Origin: Kiritimatiellia bacterium
Lineage (GTDB): Bacteria; Verrucomicrobiota; Kiritimatiellia; RFP12; DVOR01
DNA length: 10,436 nucleotides
NCBI GenBank assembly: GCA_017646485.1
Contig: JAGCML010000118.1
Location: 1-10,436 of the forward strand
Direction of reading: 5' to 3'
The notes beneath the pieces were generated by a model. That model saw only the letters and a program-made list of their open reading frames with translations. It made no database searches and was not told where the DNA came from. Position numbers and translations under genes: made by a program. Positions 1-5,653 of this stretch are shown here, one piece after another; the first letter of the stretch is position 1; the number at the start of each line of letters is the position of its first letter.

Positions 1-17
1 AATATGAGTTTTTGAAC

Positions 18-20
18 TAG
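18..20 (+). other. In-frame amber codon just upstream of the ATPase frame
   Basis: TAG at 18-20 is in the same frame as the ATPase. Codons 3-17 and 21-65 around it are open in that frame, and the sense codons after it read LKTQTARCLVAGFPS straight into the annotated start. This could be a nonsense mutation in a longer gene, or simply the end of unrelated upstream sequence. Confidence 0.5.
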
Positions 21-65
21 CTTAAAACTCAAACAGCGCGTTGTCTTGTTGCAGGTTTTCCTTCG

Positions 66-2573
66 TTGAAGGATGCTAAAACGGATTCGGCAGTAGATCA
101 GCGTCGAGAGAAAGAGCGCCCCTTCGCAGGATTAAACGATATTGTGGAGATGCATAATCTTCCAGAAAATGACTTTACTTTAATGTTTGTTGTTTCTCGT
201 GCTCCACAAGAGATGATTAATAATGACTTTGAAGCGCTTTTTACAATTCAAAATGAGATTAAGCCGCTAATTGAAAAGGTTCAACAGATAACCGATGGTG
301 AAAATGAATCTACTTCTCGGTCTACTACTGTTACAAACGGGACATCACAAACAGATTCTACGGCGGGAGGGGAAGGTGTTGCGTTTAAAGAGGATCCATT
401 TGGGGTTCCTACATGGAAAAAGATAAAGCGGTTGGGTAGAAGTATTAAGCGATACTTTGTTGGAACAGGTGGAAAGACTGTCTATGAAGAAAATTTATCC
501 GCTAAACGTCAACGTAATACATCGTCATCAACGAATCATAGCGTTGCAGAGGGAGAGAGTTATACGAGGGGAACCTCGCATCAAGTTTCAAGAACCATAA
601 AGGAATTTGCTTCGGATTTAGCATTTTCAGATTCGCAGATAAAAGATTTGTTGAAGCATTTAACACAGGCTCTTGGAACTGGGGGCTATTATAGTCATGC
701 ACTGGTCTATTCAACGGAGCAGTACATTGCTTTGAGTGTGGCGAATGCGGTGCAAGCCACGCTCTCAGGAAGTCAGAGTAACCTGCGTCCGATGCAAGTG
801 TATGCTTTAAATGACGTTGGAGAATACGATTGGTTGAAATATTCGAAGTCTTTGGCTTTGGGGCTTCGAGAGCATGGGTTTGTTCCTTGTATTTTAAATT
901 GTGCGAAGAGCTCTCTGTTTTTGCCTCTTCCGACACATCATTTGGTTGGGCTCCCACTAAAACAAAGTATCTTTTACGGGAAGGAAGATTGTCCTGATGG
1001 TGACCTCTGTGTAGGCAAGATGTCATGTGTTTTACCACCGGTTCGTTCTGAGATAAAAGTTGTATCAAAGACTACGAGTCAAGTGCAGGAAAATGAACTT
1101 TCTGCAAAAATGAGGCAGGAGGATGTTTTCTCCCATATGTTTATTGTGGGAACAACGGGCTCAGGAAAGACAACGCGTGCGGCGGAAATAATTGCCAATA
1201 CAAAGGCTCGACGAGTTATTATTGAGACAGCAAAGAAGACTTACTGGAACGAACTTTGTGCGTCTTCGGAGATTAGTCCTTCGGATTTATTGGTTTATAC
1301 ACTTGGAGATTCCACGCATAATCCATTACGCATTAATCCCTTCTTTTTTGAGGAGGGGACTTCGTTAAAGCAGCATATTTCTATTTTAGCAGATGCGATT
1401 GCCGACTTGTTGCCAATGGAGGCACTTATTGGGCCTAAGATTCGTGCGGCGATTGAACGAAGTTATCAATTATGTGGTTGGGATATTGAAACAAGTACGC
1501 GGGATAAGGATACAAATCTTGAAATTCCCTTTTATCCTAACATGGTTCTCTTTAATTTGGTGGTTCACGATATTGCAGAGGAACTCTCGGAGTATGGGGC
1601 AGAGGTGCGTGGCAATTATCGGGGGGCACTAAAGAATCGCGCTGCAATCTTTTTAGATTCTGTCTACCAGGATATTTTTGCCTTTGATGGTGAGAAGACA
1701 ATTGATGAGTTGTTCCCTGTCGGAAAGACGGTGATCATCGAAATGGAAGAGATGCCACAGAGTGAAATTAATATGCCCGCCTTTGTGATTTCAATCTTGT
1801 TACAACGCCTGCGTGCATATTGTAGCTCTAATGATGAAGACAAAGATGGAAAATTCCTTGTTGCAATTGAGGAGGCACACAATGTGCTATCCAAGAAATT
1901 TGGAGCGAAGAAAAGTGATACGGAGAGTGGCAAGGGGGGACATTTGGTTAACCAAGTAACTCGTTTGCTCGCAGAAGGGCGTGGGCTTGGAATGGGTATG
2001 TTAATCATTGACCAATCTGCCGCTAATATTGCACCTTCTGTGATTACGAATACAAATACAAAGTTTGTTTTTCGACAGGAAGATGGCACAGAGGTGGAGA
2101 CGATTGGTAAAGCGATCGGTTTACCAAAGGAAGAATGGCCGAACTTGCAACTTTTAGAGCGTGGTGAATTTATTATCAAAAATCAGCACTTTGTACGTCC
2201 AGTGAAGATTGCGCCATTTGATGAGCGTGAAGCGGAAGAACGTTATTCGCGAAAGAAAGATGTTCAACGTGCAGATATTTTTAAATCTCGTCCACCTTCG
2301 CCGAATTATCAAAAGGCTTTTAATTGTTTGGAGGCGTATAGACGTACAGAAGAAGATGGATATAATGAAATTGAAGGATGCTCTCGGTTGGATGATGGAG
2401 AGAAAAGTGATTTGATGGCGTATCTTAATAATCTTGCAAATCAGAATAGCGAATTAGTTTGCTTCTATCGTTCTGCATTTATGCTGAAACAAAGCTTGTG
2501 CGGAGAGACAGAGGAGAGAGATGCTTGGTTATCTTGTGCATGGAAAGAATTTGGATTTGAAAGGAGTAAATAA
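66..2573 (+). CDS. HerA/FtsK-superfamily ATPase (DUF87-like), possibly N-terminally truncated
   Basis: Predicted cytoplasmic P-loop ATPase of the HerA/FtsK/VirB4-like superfamily, whose members form hexameric rings that pump DNA or power a partner nuclease. Seen: Walker A GTTGSGKT at residues 362-369; Walker B-type strand FLVAIEEAHN at 597-606 with the double Glu; then RLLAEGRGLGMG (633-644) and the DQSAANIAPSVITNTNTKF stretch (649-667), matching the HerA arginine/sensor region. Residues 75-175 are Ser/Thr/Gly-rich and low in complexity, probably a linker. The TTG start at 66 is arbitrary: no good Shine-Dalgarno precedes it, and the frame stays open back to an amber codon at 18-20, so the true N-terminus may be interrupted or lie outside the window. 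The next gene starts 1 nt after the stop, implying co-translation. Base composition is AT-rich compared with the genes at the right end. The ATPase fold is confident; a defence role is inferred from the neighbour. Confidence 0.85.
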   Translation: MKDAKTDSAVDQRREKERPFAGLNDIVEMHNLPENDFTLMFVVSRAPQEMINNDFEALFTIQNEIKPLIEKVQQITDGENESTSRSTTVTNGTSQTDSTAGGEGVAFKEDPFGVPTWKKIKRLGRSIKRYFVGTGGKTVYEENLSAKRQRNTSSSTNHSVAEGESYTRGTSHQVSRTIKEFASDLAFSDSQIKDLLKHLTQALGTGGYYSHALVYSTEQYIALSVANAVQATLSGSQSNLRPMQVYALNDVGEYDWLKYSKSLALGLREHGFVPCILNCAKSSLFLPLPTHHLVGLPLKQSIFYGKEDCPDGDLCVGKMSCVLPPVRSEIKVVSKTTSQVQENELSAKMRQEDVFSHMFIVGTTGSGKTTRAAEIIANTKARRVIIETAKKTYWNELCASSEISPSDLLVYTLGDSTHNPLRINPFFFEEGTSLKQHISILADAIADLLPMEALIGPKIRAAIERSYQLCGWDIETSTRDKDTNLEIPFYPNMVLFNLVVHDIAEELSEYGAEVRGNYRGALKNRAAIFLDSVYQDIFAFDGEKTIDELFPVGKTVIIEMEEMPQSEINMPAFVISILLQRLRAYCSSNDEDKDGKFLVAIEEAHNVLSKKFGAKKSDTESGKGGHLVNQVTRLLAEGRGLGMGMLIIDQSAANIAPSVITNTNTKFVFRQEDGTEVETIGKAIGLPKEEWPNLQLLERGEFIIKNQHFVRPVKIAPFDEREAEERYSRKKDVQRADIFKSRPPSPNYQKAFNCLEAYRRTEEDGYNEIEGCSRLDDGEKSDLMAYLNNLANQNSELVCFYRSAFMLKQSLCGETEERDAWLSCAWKEFGFERSK

Positions 2574-2574
2574 T

Positions 2575-3333
2575 ATGGAGCCTGTATCAACAACATTGGC
2601 GGTAACAGCCGTTACGAAGATGGCCGTAAAGGAAATCGTAAAAAAAGCTGCAACTGAAATTACGAAAGAGATCGTCAAAAGCGGTTTTAGCGAGGTCGTA
2701 AAAGGTGGAGTGGATGTTGGTTCAATGTTTAACTCAAGGAACTTAGAGTGTGTGAATAAAGCTATTCGTTTATCAAGAACAGCTCAAATGGTACGTTCAA
2801 AGATTCATAGGAATGGACCAGAGGATGTTTCGTTTGATACAAACAAGGGGCTTGGTTTAGGGAAAGAATATGCAGAGTCTGAGTTCACAAAAGGAACAGA
2901 ACGGGTAAAAGGGCGGAAGCCGACCCCTGATGGTGTGACAGTTACACCATCAGGGGAAAAGATTTATTGGGAGGATAAACGGCCTTCAGAATGTAACAAT
3001 AACTCATGGCTTTCAACCTATAAAAATGATCCCCTTAAAGACTATCGTGTACAACAAGCTGAAGCGGTTAAAAATGGAGAAATTACAAAAGCGAGAGGGG
3101 AAGCTCGAATGATTATTAAAGAGCATGATGAACATATGAAACAAAAAGGGGGGCGTTGGAATGACCCTAAGGAGGTCTCAGCCAATGCAAAAGAAAAGCT
3201 TGGCATTCGAATGCCGTCCAATCAAACTGAACGAATTAATGAAATTATAGCGGAATTAAAAGAGACAGGGCGTAACCCTGAAGTTATTGAAAAAGATGGC
3301 ATAACAGCCATTGTTTATGATTGCCTCAAATAG
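2575..3333 (+). CDS. Unrecognised protein with candidate PD-(D/E)xK nuclease motif, partner of the ATPase
   Basis: I do not recognise the family. The ATG at 2575 is chosen because AAGGAG at 2561-2566 sits 8 nt upstream; the in-frame ATG at 2521 lies inside the ATPase gene. The protein is 252 residues. Residues 1-45 form a Lys/Glu-patterned, probably amphipathic helix (TAVTKMAVKEIVKKAATEI). From about residue 97, an acidic helix (KEYAESEF) is followed by P118-D119, a short beta hairpin, and YWEDKRP with E133-x-K135. This spacing matches the PD-(D/E)xK nuclease core (Glu helix, PD, ExK). RVQQAE at 158-163 could supply the usual downstream Gln. The rest is charged and helical. No signal peptide or membrane segment is apparent. 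It directly follows the HerA-like ATPase with a 1-nt gap, recalling HerA-NurA and HerA-nuclease defence pairs. Gene reality is confident; nuclease function is an inference from motif and context. A toxin-like effector is an alternative. Confidence 0.78.
   Translation: MEPVSTTLAVTAVTKMAVKEIVKKAATEITKEIVKSGFSEVVKGGVDVGSMFNSRNLECVNKAIRLSRTAQMVRSKIHRNGPEDVSFDTNKGLGLGKEYAESEFTKGTERVKGRKPTPDGVTVTPSGEKIYWEDKRPSECNNNSWLSTYKNDPLKDYRVQQAEAVKNGEITKARGEARMIIKEHDEHMKQKGGRWNDPKEVSANAKEKLGIRMPSNQTERINEIIAELKETGRNPEVIEKDGITAIVYDCLK
2924..2956 (+). repeat. 13-bp perfect inverted repeat inside the putative nuclease gene
   Basis: CCCCTGATGGTGT (2924-2936) and its exact reverse complement ACACCATCAGGGG (2944-2956) are separated by 7 nt. 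The repeat encodes residues around TPDGVTVTPSG, so it overlays the Pro-Asp of the candidate nuclease motif. It is GC-richer than its AT-rich surroundings and would form a strong mRNA hairpin. No T-run follows, so it is not a canonical terminator. Confidence 0.75.
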
Positions 3334-3352
3334 AGATTCTTTCCTTAGAAGT

Positions 3353-3392
3353 TAATTGAAGCGTAAGGAATGCAATACTTACGCTTCAATTA
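3353..3392 (+). terminator. 15-bp hairpin after the ATPase-nuclease operon
   Basis: TAATTGAAGCGTAAG (3353-3367) pairs perfectly with CTTACGCTTCAATTA (3378-3392) across a 10-nt loop, about 20 nt after the stop of the putative nuclease gene. It lies between that gene and the convergent sigma-gene remnant, so it could stop transcription from both sides. The run after the stem on the + strand (TTACTTAATA) is only weakly T-rich, hence moderate confidence as an intrinsic terminator. Confidence 0.55.
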
Positions 3393-3396
3393 TTAC

Positions 3397-3559
3397 TTAA
3401 TACGCATTGGCGAGTTTGCGGATTTTATCAGTGAGTCGTTTTTTGATTTGAATGACGGTGTTGGGGCGGAGGCCATTGCGTTTGGCAGACTCCCAAGGCG
3501 TCTCCCGCTCACGCGTAGATGAAATCATCAAAGAGGTCACTCACGAGGCGTGAGGTGTT
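3397..3559 (-). pseudogene. Decayed second copy of the ECF sigma-factor 3' end
   Basis: Read on the minus strand, the last 29 codons plus stop are the same protein as the C-terminus of the sigma factor at 5068-5652. The nucleotide match is 91 positions (3397-3487 against 5068-5158) with two differences (3406 and 3427), both silent third-base changes. Beyond that, similarity drops to the protein level. TPWESAKRNG stands where the intact gene has SPSDFAKRNG. After a one-base frameshift near 3511, SRLVSDLFDDFIYA lines up with SPLHREVFDACIEG. Nothing recognisable remains beyond about 3559, where the terminator of the neighbouring gene begins. It is therefore a frameshifted fragment of a paralogue, with its last 91 bp much better preserved than the rest. 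Confidence 0.78.
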
Positions 3560-3586
3560 GTCGTTTGGGGAAGTTCGTTTTACTGT

Positions 3587-3629
3587 AAAAACAACACGAA
3601 GGGGCGCATTTAATGTGCCCCTTCGTGTT
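3587..3629 (-). terminator. Rho-independent terminator of the YaaW-family gene
   Basis: A 16-bp stem (3593-3608 with 3614-3629, one G-T wobble) encloses the 5-nt loop TTTAA. Read on the minus strand, it is followed directly by TGTTTTTAC. It begins about 20 nt after the stop codon at 3650, the expected place and orientation for an intrinsic terminator. Confidence 0.85.
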
Positions 3630-3649
3630 AGCTGTTTAGCATGTGGAAG

Positions 3650-4393
3650 TTATTCTCCAATGCCTAAACGATCAGCTTGCATACGACGTAAACTCGCAAT
3701 ATAAAACACTGCGGGAATCGTGACACGATAGGCAGGTCCTGCTAAGTCTAAAAGCGTCCAAATGCCCGTGATGACCCATCCAATAGGACCCAAGAAGCCG
3801 CTAAGGATTTTTGTAAGCGTAGCGTTTGTAGTAATCTTTAACCCATGATGGAAGAGCGCTTTCCACAGCGCATTGACAACAATCAACATCAATTGATAGC
3901 TCTTAAAGCCGCCCATTTTGAGAAGTGTGCGTATTGCGGCGACACTGATTGCACCTTTGGGGATTTTAATACCTTCTTTGGCGGCTTTTTCGAATAAGGT
4001 CTCTTTTTCTTCGTCAGACATCTTACTCCAAGCTTCTGTCAAGATTTTCTCAAAGATATGTTCTTCGATGACTGGTGTTGGAGCATCGCGATGATAGTTG
4101 ACCTTTAGACGATTGGCGACATCTTTTACGATTTCGCGATAAGTCACACCCGTGTCACGGAAGAAATTCATAAACGAATTGCCACCATACGTTTGGATCT
4201 CGATACCAATCTTTTCCCAATACTTGGTGGGATTTTTAGGGTATTGCTTGTAGATTGGATCAATGTCTAGTTCAGATGAGATGCGCCCGTTACGGTCTTC
4301 TCCAAGGATCGCGTCCAATAGAGGGTCCAATTCTTCATCTGTTGCTCGACTTAACAAAAGCTTTAAGTCTGTATCGTCATCATTAAACTGCAT
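3650..4393 (-). CDS. yaaW: YaaW / UPF0174 (DUF3944-like) family protein
   Basis: Homologue of E. coli YaaW, a conserved family with no established function (sometimes labelled ubiquinol-cytochrome c chaperone-like). Seen: an acidic N-terminus with the DUF3944-type pattern DTDLKLLLSRATDEELDPLL (8-27); the family core IQTYGGNSFMNFFRDTGVTY (66-85) followed by REIVKDVANRLK; and the hallmark C-terminal GPAYRVTIPAVFYIASLRRM (219-238). These line up with YaaW's FGGDSIANKLRGHGKLYR and GSAYRVTIPAVLQIACLRRM as I remember them. Two hydrophobic stretches (166-180 and 194-216) could associate with a membrane. The 247-residue length is normal for the family. The ATG at 4391-4393 has AAAAGGTG about 5 nt upstream. 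The gene stands alone, with its own terminator and a long structured region upstream. Family assignment is firm; function is unknown. Confidence 0.9.
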   Translation of the reverse strand: MQFNDDDTDLKLLLSRATDEELDPLLDAILGEDRNGRISSELDIDPIYKQYPKNPTKYWEKIGIEIQTYGGNSFMNFFRDTGVTYREIVKDVANRLKVNYHRDAPTPVIEEHIFEKILTEAWSKMSDEEKETLFEKAAKEGIKIPKGAISVAAIRTLLKMGGFKSYQLMLIVVNALWKALFHHGLKITTNATLTKILSGFLGPIGWVITGIWTLLDLAGPAYRVTIPAVFYIASLRRMQADRLGIGE

Positions 4394-5067
4394 CGTGTCA
4401 CCTTTTGAATTGTGGGTTACGGGGTTGTTGGGTAAGGCGGTCTCTAAGCGTGTTGACTCAGAGCAACAGTAACGGGTAGGTAACGTAAGGACTTTTATGG
4501 AAGTCTGGAATAGTCATGCTTTTGTGGGTAAGATGCAGGTTTCAACATAATCAGTCTTTGATTCTTTGTAACGCTGGCACCTCTTCCACGTAGTCGAGTA
4601 ATGAACTATTACCGTGAAGGTTCCGTTTAATCCTTGTGTTGGGCTTTTGGTGTAGCGGGCTTGGAGCCTAGATACAAGAAAAGCGTGTTTCCCACCGTAA
4701 CTGTTCTCTTCGGAGGCCGACCAAAGCCTTGCAGGAAACAGGTAGGCAGAAAACACGCCAAGGAAATGCCTTAGCGCGCCTCTACAATACCTTTCATCCT
4801 GCTCAAAAATTGGTCGTTTCCGAAGAATGAAAAGTATGCATTAACGCATCTTTATTGGGCATTTAGTAGGAACGTTTGGCGCAAGCCGCACTTAATCCAA
4901 CCAAATTATGTGTCAATATCATACCTCTTTTTCCTGCAAGGTGCAATCATTTTTGCTCCGTTCATAAGAAAGGAAACAAGAATGTCGCTATTCTTTCTTA
5001 CGACAAAAAAGAAGGAGTGTGACAAAGGATTATTTTTTTTGAGAGAGTATTGACTTATCGCACAGCT
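4394..5067. other. 674-bp gap with no convincing gene but dense inverted repeats
   Basis: Separates the YaaW-family gene from the sigma factor; both are on the minus strand. It holds small hairpins at 4451-4468 (TGTTG/CAACA), 4490-4505 (GACTT/AAGTC) and 4579-4621 (a bulged stem capped by GTAAT/ATTAC); the rod described separately at 4707-4826; and AT-rich sequence with TAAGAAAG/CTTTCTTA (4965-4972 with 4993-5000). A minus-strand frame is open from about 4840 to 4514 (GTG at 4754-4756, 80 residues), but its product is rich in Ser, Thr, Tyr, Cys and Arg, matches no family I know and lacks a ribosome site. A 23-codon + frame at 4982-5053 has AAAGG upstream. Neither is called. No clear terminator follows the sigma gene. 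The part next to 4393 is presumably the 5' leader of the YaaW-family gene. Confidence 0.5.
4707..4826. ncRNA. Candidate rod-shaped structured RNA (strand undetermined)
   Basis: Nested complementary blocks build one long imperfect hairpin. The outer stem pairs 4707-4724 (TCTTCGG, CGACCAA) with 4810-4826 (TTGGTCG, CCGAAGA), allowing G-U pairs and one bulge. A middle stem pairs GCAGGA (4731-4736) with TCCTGC (4797-4802), and AGGTA (4740-4744) with TACCT (4788-4792). The tip is CGC-C-AAGG (4756-4763) with CCTT-A-GCG (4769-4776). Internal loops separate the stems. An alternative pairing exists: GCGTGTTT (4683-4690) with AAACACGC (4751-4758). The overall shape recalls 6S-type RNA, but it is shorter and I see no 6S consensus, tmRNA tag, RNase P or SRP core. 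DNA-level function (protein-bound dyad, folded repeat) is equally possible. Confidence 0.35.
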
Positions 5068-5158
5068 TTAATACGCGTTGGCGAGTTTGCGGATTTTGTC
5101 AGTGAGTCGTTTTTTGATTTGAATGACGGTGTTGGGGCGGAGGCCATTGCGTTTGGCA
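5068..5158 (-). repeat. Intact copy of the 91-bp direct repeat
   Basis: This stretch, the last 29 codons and stop of the sigma gene, recurs at 3397-3487 in the same orientation with two silent differences. The two copies lie 1671 bp apart and bracket the YaaW-family gene and the structured gap. Confidence 0.9.
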
Positions 5159-5652
5159 AAGTCTGAGGGGGATTCTACACCTTCAATGCAGGCGTCAAAG
5201 ACTTCACGATGGAGTGGGGAAAGTTCAATGCGCCCTGCACGGATGCTTTCAAAGACGGTTTGGAGGGCGACGTATTGAAATTGTGCGTCGATCTTTTCGG
5301 GCACATTCTCGTAGGGGTCGGGAAGATCGTCGAGTGGGATTGTGGGGAGGTTGTTTTTATCGCGTTGGGTTTTGCGGAAGGTGTCGGTGGCCACGGAGAA
5401 TACGATGTTCCCCAGAAGGGTGCGAAATCGAGCACGATTGGCATCGTAACCTGTATTTTTGAGGACGCGCACAAGGCGTAGGAGGACGTGTTGGGTGCAG
5501 TCGTCAAGGTCGTCTTGGGGGATGCCTTTGAGGGTGAGCCAAAAGCGAATGAGGGGTTCGTAGAGGTGGACCAACTGTGTCCAAAGGACTTGGTTGGTGG
5601 TATCCTTTGAGAGGATGGAAAGGAGGGTCTTGGGGGTGTTTGGCGTATCCAT
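5068..5652 (-). CDS. ECF-like RNA polymerase sigma factor (sigma-70 family)
   Basis: Small sigma factor of 194 residues, the size of ECF members with only regions 2 and 4. Region 2 spans about 23-98: LWTQLVHLYEPLIRFWL, then a DDLDDCTQHVLLRLVRVL helix that fits the core-binding and -10 recognition segment (planctomycete-type ECFs usually read DVVQEVFLR here), then TLLGNIVFSVATD. Region 4 spans about 125-194, with the helix-turn-helix SPSDFAKRNGLRPNTVIQIK at 161-180. It starts 1 nt after the kinase stop (TAACATG junction) and has no clear ribosome site of its own, so translation is probably coupled to the kinase. It presumably redirects RNA polymerase in response to the kinase; that link is inferred from operon context. 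No anti-sigma gene lies nearby. Its last 29 codons are duplicated at 3397-3487. Confidence 0.9.
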   Translation of the reverse strand: MDTPNTPKTLLSILSKDTTNQVLWTQLVHLYEPLIRFWLTLKGIPQDDLDDCTQHVLLRLVRVLKNTGYDANRARFRTLLGNIVFSVATDTFRKTQRDKNNLPTIPLDDLPDPYENVPEKIDAQFQYVALQTVFESIRAGRIELSPLHREVFDACIEGVESPSDFAKRNGLRPNTVIQIKKRLTDKIRKLANAY

Positions 5653-5653
5653 G

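Noticed and set aside
2521..2574. Earlier start of the putative nuclease gene at 2521
   Set aside because: It would overlap the ATPase gene by 53 nt with no ribosome site there, whereas the ATG at 2575 has a well-placed AAGGAG.
3354..3391. CRISPR repeat or transposon terminal inverted repeat
   Set aside because: Only one copy; the arms face each other across a 10-nt loop, fitting a hairpin rather than an array or element ends.
4514..4756. 80-codon minus-strand frame in the gap
   Set aside because: No ribosome site, a GTG start of convenience, no known family, and overlap with strong inverted repeats. The frame stays open a further 28 codons, so it is kept only as an alternative explanation of the gap.
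4707..4826. Integron attC site, retron msr-msd, 6S, tmRNA or RNase P RNA
   Set aside because: No GTTRRRY/RYYYAAC core pair, no reverse transcriptase nearby, no ALAA tag or tRNA-like end, no RNase P consensus; the 6S resemblance is in shape only.
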